64,000 nucleotides of DNA from Glutamicibacter uratoxydans (GTDB lineage Bacteria; Actinomycetota; Actinomycetes; Actinomycetales; Micrococcaceae). Shown one piece after another: positions 55,200-63,825 of this stretch (positions within the stretch are counted from its first letter, which is position 1; every line of letters begins with the position of its first letter). The stretch is taken from positions 62,001 through 126,000 of the forward strand of contig NZ_BJNY01000010.1 of NCBI RefSeq assembly GCF_006539925.1. The letters run 5' to 3'. The notes below the pieces were generated by a model. It saw only the letters and a list, made by a program, of their open reading frames with translations. It had not been told where the DNA came from and made no database searches. The position numbers and the translations under genes are program-made.

Positions 55200-57731
55200 A
55201 TGTTGCTCACTGACTATCTGCCTGCAGACGCGAAAAACGTATCGGACGACGAAATCTACGAGGCTTTCGGCCGCTGGGTCACCACCCGCGGCATCGAGCT
55301 CTATCCCGCACAGGACGAGGCTTCCATGGCTCTGGCCAGCGGAAACAACGTCATTCTTGCCACCCCCACCGGATCCGGCAAGTCCCTGGTGGCGATCGCC
55401 GCGCACTTCTACGCCATGGCCCGCGACCAGATCAGCTTCTACACCGCGCCGATCAAGGCGCTGGTCTCGGAGAAGTTCTTCGATTTGTGCAAGATCTTCG
55501 GCGCTGAAAACGTCGGCATGGTCACCGGCGACTCCTCGGTGAATGCCGATGCGCCGATCATCTGCTGCACCGCGGAAATCCTGGCGAACATTGCGCTGCG
55601 CGAAGGCTCGCGCGCGGATGTGGGCTGCGTGATCATGGACGAGTTCCACTTCTACGCCGACCCACAGCGCGGTTGGGCCTGGCAGGTCCCGCTGATCGAG
55701 CTGCCGCAAGCGCAGTTCCTGCTGATGAGCGCCACCCTGGGCGATGTGTCCCGCTTCGAGAAGGAGCTTGAGGAGCGCACCGGCAAGACCACGGTGACCG
55801 TCGCGCACACCCAGCGCCCGATCCCGCTGCACTTCTACTACTCCATGGACCCGGTCCAGGAGGCAGTGGAGGAACTGATCAAAACCCAGCAGGTACCGAT
55901 CTACATTGTGCACTTCTCCCAGCTGGACGCGATCGACCGCGCCACCGGGCTGATGAGCATCAACGTGGCGACCCGCGAGGAGAAGGACCGCATCGCCGAG
56001 CTGATCGGCGGGTTCCGCTTCGCCGCCGGATTCGGCAAGACGCTGAACCGGCTGGTGCGCCACGGCATCGGCGTGCACCACGCGGGCATGCTGCCCAAGT
56101 ACCGCCGTCTGGTGGAGCAGCTGGCGCAGGCCGGCCTGCTCAAGGTCATCTGCGGCACCGATACCTTGGGCGTGGGCATCAATGTGCCGATCCGCACCGT
56201 GGTCATCACCGCGCTGTCCAAGTTCGACGGCACCCGCACCCGCATCCTCAACGCCCGTGAATTCCACCAGATCGCCGGGCGTGCCGGACGTGCAGGCTTC
56301 GACACCGCCGGCACCGTGCTGGTGCAGGCCCCGGAGCATGCGATCGAGAACCACAAGGCCATGGAAAAGGCGCTGAAGAAGCACGGCGAGGGCTCGGCCA
56401 AGCTCAAGCAGATCCCCAAAAAGAAGCCACCTCAGGGCTTCGTGACCTGGGGCGAGAAGACCTTTGAGCGCATTGTCGAGGCACCGCCGGAGACGCTGAA
56501 GTCTTCCTTCCAGGTCTCGCACTCGATGCTGCTGAACCTGCTGGAGCGCGAGGACAACGCCTTTGAGGCAACTGTCCGCCTGCTCACCGAGAACCACGAG
56601 ACCCCGTCCGCGCAGCGCAAGCTGAAGCTGCGCGCCATCGGCATTCTGCGCGAGCTGATCGCCACCGGCGTGGTGGTGCGCCGGGATGAACCGGATGAGT
56701 ACGGCAACTACTACGAGCTGACCGTGCATCTGCAGCAGAACTTCGCGCTGAACCAGCCGCTCTCCCCCTTCGCGCTGGCCGCGCTGGAGCTGCTGGACCC
56801 CGACTCCGCCAGCTACGCTCTGGATGTGGTCTCCACCATCGAGGCCACTTTGGAGAAGCCGCGCCAGGTGCTCTCCGGCCAGGAGAAGAAGGCCCGCGGC
56901 GAGGCGGTGGCGGCGATGAAGGCCGAGGGCCTGGACTACGACGCGCGCATGACGGCGCTGGAAGAGGTCACCTACCCGCAGCCGCTGGCTGAAAAGCTTG
57001 AGGCGGCATTCGAACAGTACCGGCAGGGCGCTCCGTGGCTTGCCGACTTTGAACTGCAGCCAAAATCAGTGGTGCGCGACATGTACGAACGAGCCATGGG
57101 CTTCTCCGACTTCGTCCAGTACTACCAGCTGGCCCGCTCCGAGGGCGTGCTGCTGCGCTACCTCACCGACGCCTACAAGGCGCTGCGCCAGTCGGTTCCG
57201 CAGGATGCGCTGCGCGAAGACCTGGAAGATTTGATCGAGTGGCTCGGAGAGCTGATTCGCCAGATCGACTCCTCGCTGCTCGATGAATGGGAGGAGCTCT
57301 CCCGCGGCGAGCTGCACGATGACTCCGAGGAGATCACCCCGCCGGCCCCGGAGAAGCTGACCAGCAATATGCGCGCCTTCCGCGTGATGGTCCGCAATGA
57401 GATGTTCCGCCGCGTCAAGCTCTTCGCCGACGAGCAGGACAAGGCCCTGGGCGAGCTGGACGAACACAATGGCTTCGACGCAGACACCTGGGCCGAGGCG
57501 ATGGACGACTACTTCGACGAGCACGACGACATTGACGACGGCCCCGAAGGCCGCAGCCCCAAGCTGTTCATCGTCAATGAGAAGCCTGGCCGCATCTGGG
57601 AGGTCCGCCAGATTTTCGCCGATCCCGAGGAGCACCACGACTGGGGCATCAACGCCACCATCTCGCTGGACGACTCGGACGAGGTCGGCGAACCTGTCGT
57701 CACCGTGACCGCGGTGGGGCGTCTCGATTAG
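55200..57731 (+). CDS. DEAD/DEAH-box helicase with DUF3516 C-terminus
   Basis: Superfamily 2 helicase of 843 residues, probably acting on RNA. Motif I ATPTGSGKS (about 54-62), motif II DEFH (147-150, in place of DEAH), motif III MSATLGD, and motif VI QIAGRAGRAGFD are intact. The second half beyond about residue 400 is the actinobacterial DUF3516-type region, ending FADPEEHHDWGINATISLDD. It is distantly related to HelY/Ski2-like helicases. The ATG at 55200 has AGGA upstream. Its cellular role is poorly known; it stands alone. Confidence 0.88.
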   Translation: MLLTDYLPADAKNVSDDEIYEAFGRWVTTRGIELYPAQDEASMALASGNNVILATPTGSGKSLVAIAAHFYAMARDQISFYTAPIKALVSEKFFDLCKIFGAENVGMVTGDSSVNADAPIICCTAEILANIALREGSRADVGCVIMDEFHFYADPQRGWAWQVPLIELPQAQFLLMSATLGDVSRFEKELEERTGKTTVTVAHTQRPIPLHFYYSMDPVQEAVEELIKTQQVPIYIVHFSQLDAIDRATGLMSINVATREEKDRIAELIGGFRFAAGFGKTLNRLVRHGIGVHHAGMLPKYRRLVEQLAQAGLLKVICGTDTLGVGINVPIRTVVITALSKFDGTRTRILNAREFHQIAGRAGRAGFDTAGTVLVQAPEHAIENHKAMEKALKKHGEGSAKLKQIPKKKPPQGFVTWGEKTFERIVEAPPETLKSSFQVSHSMLLNLLEREDNAFEATVRLLTENHETPSAQRKLKLRAIGILRELIATGVVVRRDEPDEYGNYYELTVHLQQNFALNQPLSPFALAALELLDPDSASYALDVVSTIEATLEKPRQVLSGQEKKARGEAVAAMKAEGLDYDARMTALEEVTYPQPLAEKLEAAFEQYRQGAPWLADFELQPKSVVRDMYERAMGFSDFVQYYQLARSEGVLLRYLTDAYKALRQSVPQDALREDLEDLIEWLGELIRQIDSSLLDEWEELSRGELHDDSEEITPPAPEKLTSNMRAFRVMVRNEMFRRVKLFADEQDKALGELDEHNGFDADTWAEAMDDYFDEHDDIDDGPEGRSPKLFIVNEKPGRIWEVRQIFADPEEHHDWGINATISLDDSDEVGEPVVTVTAVGRLD

Positions 57732-57752
57732 CAGACAGCCCCGCTAATACAG

Positions 57753-57802
57753 GCCCGCGGCGAATCCACAAACAGCTATGTGACTGTGGTTTCGCCGCGG
57801 GC
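57753..57802 (+). terminator. Terminator after the helicase gene
   Basis: Long stem GCCCGCGGCGAA / TTCGCCGCGGGC with inner CCACA/TGTGG pairing, followed by TTTGT. Starts 22 bp after the stop. Confidence 0.82.
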
Positions 57803-57821
57803 TTTGTCGTAGGGTAACGGC

Positions 57822-58013
57822 ATGAGCGGAATCACATTGCGTGTCATCGGCGCCGCGGCCATCACCGTTGGCCTCATCTGCCTGCTCAGCGGCTGGTCTG
57901 CAGTGTTCGCGGTGGAAGGCACGCTGTTCACTGCCCTGCAGTGCGCGCTGGTGCTCGTCGGCCTTGTCATGGTGTATCGCGGCGAAAACGTGAACTCAAG
58001 GCATCCAAAATAG
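57822..58013 (+). CDS. Small two-helix membrane protein
   Basis: Predicted protein of 63 residues: MSGITLRVIGAAAITVGLIC then a turn around SGWSAVFAVEG and a second hydrophobic segment (ALQCALVLVGLVMVYRG). Two membrane helices, short charged tail. The ATG follows GGTAACGGC without a strong ribosome site. It converges on the phosphotransferase gene with eight bases between the stops. No family recognised; coding status is moderately supported by its hydrophobic pattern and position. Confidence 0.55.
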   Translation: MSGITLRVIGAAAITVGLICLLSGWSAVFAVEGTLFTALQCALVLVGLVMVYRGENVNSRHPK

Positions 58014-58021
58014 CCTGTGAA

Positions 58022-58972
58022 CTATGCCAATCGTGATCTAGAATCAAGCCGCCCCTTCAACCAGGCGACAGTGGCTGAAGCCTGTTTCGCGTGATAGTCG
58101 CGCAGGGTGGGCAGCGAAGGAATCGGAGGCCGGCGTGCGGCATCGACATAAAATCCGGCAAGTCCCGCCAATACCGCGTCGACTGCCTCGGAGGCGACAC
58201 CGTTGAAGAGCTCATGCGAAGCAATGAGCCTGTCCGCATCAAAATCCGGATTGAAGATCTTCGCCTCGATCAAGACAGTTAATCCGTCGTACCAGGCTGC
58301 TCCGCGGGTAGCCCACGGCCAGTCGACCAAGATGATCTCGCCGCTGGTGTCAATGAGCAAATTGTCGGAGCGCAGATCCGAATGGACCAGCTGGTCCCCG
58401 GCGAGCGCCTCGTCCGCTTTTTGCGCCAACTCGTTCAGCTCCGCCGTATTGGCAGCGACCCAAGGATCTTCCGGAATATAGCCATCAGACATTAGGCGCC
58501 TGAATCCTTGGAAGTCTTCGCGCACGTCCTCGTACAATTCCGGCAATTGAATCTCGCCGACGTCCAGTGGCTCCCGGGTCATGCCCGCGAGAACATCAAG
58601 GACAGCGAGCAGCTCATTCTGATTCCAGGGAAGTTTGGGGCTGCATCCGTCGATGTCAGAGAAAATCAAGGCTTCCCAGTTCTCCCATGTTTGATGCCCA
58701 ATGAACCGAGGGACTGGCAGCGAGGAATGCAGTGACGCAGCGATTTTTGCTTCGCGGACATGAAGGTTAGCTGATCCCTCGTTCAGCTCCCGGCTCACCG
58801 CTTTAACGAAGGCTCTTCGTCCATCGGCGGTCACAATCCGGTCTGCGGTGCCCGGTGAGAAGCCGCCGGTTTGGCTTCGACTGTCGACCACTTCAGAACC
58901 GAGCACTGACTCAATTTGGGCCCGCAGTTCGGAGGGAAGCGCTGGCCATGTGATGCGTTCTGCGAAGTTCAT
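58022..58972 (-). CDS. Phosphotransferase of the aminoglycoside (APH) family
   Basis: Kinase-like protein of 316 residues from the ATG at 58972. The Brenner motif is LVHSDLRSDNLLI (catalytic Asp and Asn) and the DFG-like position reads ILVDWPWATRGA, the combination seen in APH/choline-kinase-type enzymes. An N-lobe FSPGTADRIVTADGRRAFVK carries the Lys. Substrate may be a drug, a sugar or a small alcohol; resistance cannot be claimed. The frame stays open upstream to 59173 (66 more residues containing CTACTETGH), so the start is uncertain. Confidence 0.82.
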   Translation of the reverse strand: MNFAERITWPALPSELRAQIESVLGSEVVDSRSQTGGFSPGTADRIVTADGRRAFVKAVSRELNEGSANLHVREAKIAASLHSSLPVPRFIGHQTWENWEALIFSDIDGCSPKLPWNQNELLAVLDVLAGMTREPLDVGEIQLPELYEDVREDFQGFRRLMSDGYIPEDPWVAANTAELNELAQKADEALAGDQLVHSDLRSDNLLIDTSGEIILVDWPWATRGAAWYDGLTVLIEAKIFNPDFDADRLIASHELFNGVASEAVDAVLAGLAGFYVDAARRPPIPSLPTLRDYHAKQASATVAWLKGRLDSRSRLA

Positions 58973-59276
58973 CTGCATGAACCAATTAGGCTCAGCTCCG
59001 CCAGCGAAAGGCAAGTTGGCAACTGAAACTTTCACATGCCCGGCACGCGCAGCGACCAAACCAAGCGTCAAAGGGACATGTCCTGTCTCAGTACAAGCCG
59101 TACAGCTGACCATTCGAATGTCATCGCGCACCGTGGTTGGGGAATCATCTGCCACCGCTACGTGGGCAAACAATCTCCTCGTTAGTTAAGGCACTTCTCG
59201 TCATCGATTCTGGCGATGCTCCACTGAGCGCAGTATGGATCGCGTAAAAATGCTCTGATGCAAACGATGGATTCCA
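58973..59276. other. Region upstream of the phosphotransferase gene
   Basis: About 300 bp. The proximal 200 bp are open in the phosphotransferase frame and might encode an N-terminal extension. Otherwise no gene, hairpin or promoter that I can defend. Confidence 0.4.
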
Positions 59277-60029
59277 CTAAGCCACGATCAGCGCGATGCC
59301 CACATAGGTGGTCAGCAGCGAAGCCAGAATCCATTCGGCCTGCGAGCCGGTCTCTGCCAGGATCGGCAGCGCAACGCGGCCGTTGGCCTTCCACACTCCC
59401 CCGACCACCGGAAGCTTCCTGAACCAGCGCGGTGAACGGATCTTGATCGGCCAGATCAGATTGCAGCCGCCGATAGTGAGCATGTCTCCGACCACGTGGA
59501 CGATCACGCCAATGGCCACTGCCAGCAGGAACCACTGGTTTTCGGCTGGCGCATTCATTCCCACGAAGGCACCGGCAGCCAGCGCGATGATCCAGCACAG
59601 CGTGGCCGGCATGAACTTCAAGGACTTCACCGCGAAGGAGATCAGCAGAATCGCAAAGAGGGCGGCCGCGGGATACACGGTGCCCAGGGCCGCGGTCTGC
59701 ACATCCCAGCCATTGGCCAGCCAGGCCAGCAGGATGAAAAAGGCGATGCCGATAATCGAGTGCGTGCCATTGCGGTGCCCGCCGGAGACCTGGCCGATGA
59801 CGCGAGCGAAAATGCTTGAAATCGGTGGCAGCGAACGGGCGATCGTCGCCCCATGGTGGTCTGCATCCGGCAGCAGCGCGGCGCCCGCGCACACGATGGC
59901 TCCGGCCAGGGTTTCCCAGCGGTCCATCTGCAGGACCCCGAAGCCGAGATCGATCGAACCGATTGTCACCGGAGTTGTAATTGCTAGCCATGCGGCAGCG
60001 CCGCTTATGGCGTGGTGTCCACCCATCAT
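59277..60029 (-). CDS. YdjM-type membrane-bound metal-dependent hydrolase
   Basis: Membrane protein of 250 residues of the YdjM/DUF457 family. It starts MMGGHHAISGAAAWLA, with family-typical histidines, then ALLPDADHHGATIARSLPP, GHRNGTHSIIG and VHVVGDMLTIGGCNLIWP, the metal-ligand-like motifs. About six or seven membrane segments. The ATG at 60029 (or 60026) follows AAGG; an upstream frame to 60116 is ignored. Biochemical function of the family is not well known. Divergent from the acetyltransferase gene. Confidence 0.87.
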   Translation of the reverse strand: MMGGHHAISGAAAWLAITTPVTIGSIDLGFGVLQMDRWETLAGAIVCAGAALLPDADHHGATIARSLPPISSIFARVIGQVSGGHRNGTHSIIGIAFFILLAWLANGWDVQTAALGTVYPAAALFAILLISFAVKSLKFMPATLCWIIALAAGAFVGMNAPAENQWFLLAVAIGVIVHVVGDMLTIGGCNLIWPIKIRSPRWFRKLPVVGGVWKANGRVALPILAETGSQAEWILASLLTTYVGIALIVA

Positions 60030-60091
60030 GAATTCAACCTTAAGACTGGTCACCGACGTTTTAGCTGCACTGCGGCGGTAAGCTTGAGCAC

Positions 60092-60583
60092 ATGAGTATT
60101 GTGCGCGAAGCAACAATTGCGGACTGCCCGCAGATTTTAGAGCTGATCCACGAGCTGGCGGTCTACGAAAAAGAGCCCGACGCAGTGCTGACCACCGTCG
60201 AAGACCTCGCCGCCCACCTGTTCGGGGATGATCCCAAGGTCTTCGCCCACGTGGCGCAGGACGAGTCCGGCAGCATCGTCGGCACTGCCATTTGGTTCCT
60301 GACCTACTCCACCTGGGAGGGCCGCCACGGCATCCACCTGGAGGACTTGTATGTGCGCGAATCCCAGCGCGGCCTAGGCACCGGCACCAAGCTTTTGCGC
60401 ACGCTCGCGAAAATCTGCGTGGAGCGCGGCTACAAGCGCCTCGAATGGGCGGTGCTGGACTGGAATGAGCCGGCGATCAAGTTCTACGACGCGATCGGCT
60501 CCGGCTCGCTGGATGAATGGACCACACGCCGCCTCGACGGCCAAGCTTTGACCGCTCTGGCGGCGCAGGAGGAAACCCGATGA
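60092..60583 (+). CDS. GNAT family N-acetyltransferase
   Basis: Acetyl-CoA-dependent acyltransferase of 163 residues. The acetyl-CoA loop is RESQRGLGTGTKLLRTL and the core strand LEDLYVRE. The C-terminal DWNEPAIKFYDAIGSGSLDEW resembles the diamine/spermidine acetyltransferase branch. Its stop overlaps the start of the peptidase gene (ATGA), so the two are co-translated. Substrate unproven. Confidence 0.92.
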   Translation: MSIVREATIADCPQILELIHELAVYEKEPDAVLTTVEDLAAHLFGDDPKVFAHVAQDESGSIVGTAIWFLTYSTWEGRHGIHLEDLYVRESQRGLGTGTKLLRTLAKICVERGYKRLEWAVLDWNEPAIKFYDAIGSGSLDEWTTRRLDGQALTALAAQEETR

Positions 60584-61863
60584 CCCACTACCGCGGCATG
60601 GATGTGGCCGAGCACCGCATCAGCGTACCCCTGGACCACGCGCAGCCCGATGGCGAGCAGATCAGCATCTTCGCCCGAGAAATCAGCACCGATTCCTCGC
60701 TGCCCTGGCTGTTGTTCCTGCAGGGCGGCCCCGGCGGCAAGTCCCCGCGCCCCGGTTCCCTGTCCGGATGGCTGGCAGAGGCCGTCAAGCACTTCCGGGT
60801 GCTGCTGCTTGACCAACGCGGCACCGGCCTGTCTACCCCGGCCAACCGGCAGTCGCTGGCGCTGCGCGGAGACTACGCTGCCCAGGCCCGCTACCTGACG
60901 CACTTCCGCGCGGATTCGATCGTGCGCGACGCCGAGGTGCTGCGCGAGCATCTGGGCGTGGAGAAGTGGAGCACCTTCGGGCAGAGCTACGGCGGGTTCT
61001 GCACGCTGACCTACCTGTCTCTGTTCCCGCAGTCCCTGGAACGCTGCTTGGTCACCGGCGGGCTGGCCTCACTGGACGCCAACGCCCAGGAAGTCTACCG
61101 CGCCACCTACCAGCGCATGGCAGAACGCAACGCCGAATACTTCTCCTGGTACCCGCAGGACTTCGAGGTGCTGCATGAGATCTACGAGCACGTGCGGCAC
61201 AACGACGACGAGGTGCTGCCCACCGGCCAGCCGGTCACCGTACCGCTAGTGCAGATGCTGGGCATGTACCTGGGCGGCAACACCCGCGTGCACCTGCTGC
61301 ACCACGTCTTCGAGGAAGCGTTCATCGACACCCCCGGCGGGCGCCGGCTCTCGGACACCTTCCTGGACGCGCTGGCGGCCCAGGCCTCCTTCTCCTCGAA
61401 CCCGCTCTATGCGCTGATGCATGAAACCATCTACGCCCAGGGGTCGCCGACGAACTTCGCCGCGGAGTCAGTCCTGCCTGAATTCCCGGAGTTCACCGCT
61501 GCGGCGGCCACCCCGCTGCTCACCGGCGAGATGATCTTCCGCTGGCATTTCTCCGAAGACCCCGCCCTGCGCCCGCTGGAGGACGTGGCGCGCGTGCTGG
61601 CGGAGTATGAGCACTTCGGACCGCTCTACGATCTGGACGTGCTGGCGAAGAACAACGTGCCGGTGGCGGCGGCCGTCTACCACGATGACGTCTACGTCGA
61701 CCGGGAGTTGTCGCTGCGCACCGCCAGCCAAGTCAACGGCCTTCAGGCCTGGGTGACCGAGGACTTCCACCACGACGGGATTGCCGACGACGGGCCCGCG
61801 ATCTTCCACAGGCTGCTGGCCATGGCCAACGGCGAAGACCCGGAAGCCGCCGCGGCCGAATAG
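60580..61863 (+). CDS. Proline iminopeptidase-like alpha/beta hydrolase (S33)
   Basis: Serine peptidase of 427 residues. Oxyanion-hole FLQGGPGGKSP, DQRGTGLS, nucleophile elbow TFGQSYGGF, and a late His in EDFHHDGI. The length and cap domain fit actinobacterial proline iminopeptidases that release N-terminal proline. ATG 60580 overlaps the GNAT stop. A signal peptide is not seen, so cytosolic. Confidence 0.92.
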   Translation: MTHYRGMDVAEHRISVPLDHAQPDGEQISIFAREISTDSSLPWLLFLQGGPGGKSPRPGSLSGWLAEAVKHFRVLLLDQRGTGLSTPANRQSLALRGDYAAQARYLTHFRADSIVRDAEVLREHLGVEKWSTFGQSYGGFCTLTYLSLFPQSLERCLVTGGLASLDANAQEVYRATYQRMAERNAEYFSWYPQDFEVLHEIYEHVRHNDDEVLPTGQPVTVPLVQMLGMYLGGNTRVHLLHHVFEEAFIDTPGGRRLSDTFLDALAAQASFSSNPLYALMHETIYAQGSPTNFAAESVLPEFPEFTAAAATPLLTGEMIFRWHFSEDPALRPLEDVARVLAEYEHFGPLYDLDVLAKNNVPVAAAVYHDDVYVDRELSLRTASQVNGLQAWVTEDFHHDGIADDGPAIFHRLLAMANGEDPEAAAAE

Positions 61864-61887
61864 TCCCCAACGCCTGTGCGACAGCAA

Positions 61888-61938
61888 AAAGCCGTGCCCG
61901 CCCCACCAGTCCAAGACTGGCGGGGCGGGCACGGCTTT
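61888..61938 (+). terminator. Terminator after the peptidase gene
   Basis: 17-bp stem AAAGCCGTGCCCGCCCC / GGGGCGGGCACGGCTTT enclosing a second hairpin CCAGTC/GACTGG. It lies between the peptidase stop and the convergent marR gene, so it may serve both. Confidence 0.88.
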
Positions 61939-61983
61939 CGCTGCAAGATGCGCCGGTTGGCGTGCTAGGCCCTGCTAGAAGTG

Positions 61984-62439
61984 CTAAGCCTTGTCCAGTT
62001 CGGCGGCCATGTCCTCGCACAGGCGCTGCAGCAGCGGCAGCGCGGAGGACAGTACCACTTGCTCCTTGGTGCTCAGCTCGCCGATGGTGCCGCCCAGCGC
62101 CTGGATCGCCCGGGCGCGGTAGCCGTCGACCTCCTGCTTGCCGCGCTCGGTCAGCGCCACCAGGCTCACGCGCCGGTCGCGCGGATCGGTCTGCCGGATG
62201 ACCATGCCGTCCTGCTCCAGCCGGATGACCAGACCGGTCATCGTCGGCTGGGCCACGCGCTGTCCGATGGCCAGGTCCCCCACACGCTGTGCGCCGTCGC
62301 GGTCCAAGCCCGCCAGCACGCGCCACGCTGTTACTGAACGGCCCTGGCCTGCAATATGCCCCAACAACCTCGACATCGTACCGGCGGTCATCGTGATGCC
62401 AGCGGCGATGTCATTGGCAGGCAATGGATCGTTACTCAT
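61984..62439 (-). CDS. MarR family transcriptional regulator
   Basis: Winged-helix regulator of 151 residues. The core is AWRVLAGLDRDGAQRVGDLA, then QRVAQPTMTGLVIRLEQDGM and RQTDPRDRRVSLVALTERGK, the MarR wing. It probably acts as a dimer responding to small aromatic or stress ligands. It is followed downstream on the same strand only by the terminator, and the gene 49 bp upstream is terC on the same strand, so the partner gene is not evident. Confidence 0.92.
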   Translation of the reverse strand: MSNDPLPANDIAAGITMTAGTMSRLLGHIAGQGRSVTAWRVLAGLDRDGAQRVGDLAIGQRVAQPTMTGLVIRLEQDGMVIRQTDPRDRRVSLVALTERGKQEVDGYRARAIQALGGTIGELSTKEQVVLSSALPLLQRLCEDMAAELDKA

Positions 62440-62487
62440 AATTTTTACCCTAGCTCATCCGATGGTTCATGCCACGCGTGCCGCCGG

Positions 62488-63540
62488 CTACTTCTGATCG
62501 TCGGCTTCCGACGCCCGCTTGGCGGCCTCGGCGATGGCTTCGGCTTCCTCGGCCCTAGCGGCGGCGTTGCGGCCCAGCGGGGTCCACAGCGAGAGCACGG
62601 TGGCGATCACGATGGCGCCCAGGATCACCAGCAGCGAGATGCCGACCGGGATGTCCAGCCAGGCGTACTGGTGCAGCGGCTCGCCGCCGTTGATGAACGG
62701 CACGTTGTTCTCATGCAGCGCATGGAAGACCAGCTTGACGCCGATGAACGCTAGGATGAAACTCAGCGCGTGCTTCAGGAACACCAGACGGCTCATCAGG
62801 CCGCCGAGCAGGAAGTACAGCTGGCGCAGGCCCATCAGCGCAAAGATGTTCGCGGTGAACACGATGAACGCGGACTTGGTCAGGCCGAAGATCGCGGGGA
62901 TCGAGTCGAAGGCGAACAGCAGGTCCGTCATGCCGATGGTGATGAACACCATCACCATCGGGGTGAACAGCTTCTTGCCGTTCACCACGGTGCGCAGCTT
63001 GTTGCCGTCGAAGTCATCGGAGATCGGCAGCTTGCTGGTCAGCTTCTTGACCAGGCCGCTCTCCTCGTCCTCGTCGCCCTCGTCCTTGAGCTGGTTCCAG
63101 GCGGTCCACAACAGGAATGCACCGAAGATGTAGAAGACCCACGACCACTGTTCGATGATCGCGGCGCCGGCGACGATGAAGATCGCACGCAGGATCAGCG
63201 CGATGATGATGCCGAACATCAGCACTTCCTGCTGGTACTTTCGCGGTACCGAGAAGCGCGCCATGATGATGATGAACACGAACAGGTTGTCCACGGACAA
63301 CGCATATTCGGTGATCCAGCCGGCGTAGAATTCCTGGCCGATCTGCGGGCCCGCCTGCCACCAGAGCACGCCGCCGAAGGCGATGGCCAGGCCGATGTAG
63401 ACGGCAACGAAGATGCCGGCTTCCTTCATGGAAGGAATATGGGGGCGCTTGGTCACATAAAGCAGATCCGCGACCAGCACGACGCACAAGACAACCAGTG
63501 CGATGATTTCAAATTGAAGGGTTAACCCTGAAGTGCCCAC
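62488..63540 (-). CDS. terC: TerC family membrane protein (probable manganese exporter)
   Basis: Membrane protein of 350 residues with about nine segments. TerC motifs: ITEYALSVDNLFVFIII, TIGMTDLLFAFDSIPAIFGL and FLKHALSFILAFIGVKLVFH, with the acidic residues in membrane helices that are thought to bind metal. GTG start at 63540. TerC/Alx proteins were long linked to tellurite resistance and are now thought to export Mn. The probable yybP-ykoY riboswitch upstream supports that role. Confidence 0.93.
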   Translation of the reverse strand: MGTSGLTLQFEIIALVVLCVVLVADLLYVTKRPHIPSMKEAGIFVAVYIGLAIAFGGVLWWQAGPQIGQEFYAGWITEYALSVDNLFVFIIIMARFSVPRKYQQEVLMFGIIIALILRAIFIVAGAAIIEQWSWVFYIFGAFLLWTAWNQLKDEGDEDEESGLVKKLTSKLPISDDFDGNKLRTVVNGKKLFTPMVMVFITIGMTDLLFAFDSIPAIFGLTKSAFIVFTANIFALMGLRQLYFLLGGLMSRLVFLKHALSFILAFIGVKLVFHALHENNVPFINGGEPLHQYAWLDIPVGISLLVILGAIVIATVLSLWTPLGRNAAARAEEAEAIAEAAKRASEADDQK

Positions 63541-63555
63541 AGACGAGCAGCCTTT

Positions 63556-63695
63556 CGTTATAGGGGTACGGCAAATAATCGCAAGTCTCTCCGCCGCCCG
63601 TGCATACGCGCATCGTGGTCGGCTGCTGCGCCCGGCGATTCGCCATTGAATCGCGTGCTGACGTTCACAGCATTTGGGATACTCCCCTACGTCCA
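63556..63695 (-). ncRNA. Probable yybP-ykoY (manganese) riboswitch upstream of terC
   Basis: On the minus strand the leader has a closing stem TAGGGG (63689-63684) / CCCCTA (63566-63561). It contains GGGGAGTATCCC, then TGCTGTGAACGTCAGCACG, and GAGAGACTTGCG before the closing strand, matching the yybP-ykoY layout. This riboswitch class senses Mn2+ and often precedes terC or mntP genes. The boundaries are approximate and I had no model search to confirm it. Confidence 0.75.
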
Positions 63696-63758
63696 AAGAT
63701 CAAGTGTAGCGTACAGGCAAAACACAGGCACCGGATTCGCGAGCCCCAGGCATAGGAA

Positions 63759-63804
63759 AACGCGCCGGCACCGCACCCAGCTTGGGGTGCGGTGCCGGCG
63801 CGTT
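63759..63804 (-). terminator. Strong hairpin after uvrB
   Basis: Perfect 20-bp stem (63759-63778 with 63785-63804, arms start AACGCGCCGG) with a six-base loop, 22 bp after the uvrB stop, upstream of the terC leader. On the minus strand the stem is followed by TTCC, so the U-tract is weak, but the stem is very strong. Confidence 0.85.
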
Positions 63805-63825
63805 CACAGCCAGCCGGCCTGCCGC

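Noticed and set aside
55146-56729. Minus-strand frame of 527 codons opposite the helicase
   Set aside because: Antisense of a helicase with intact motifs.
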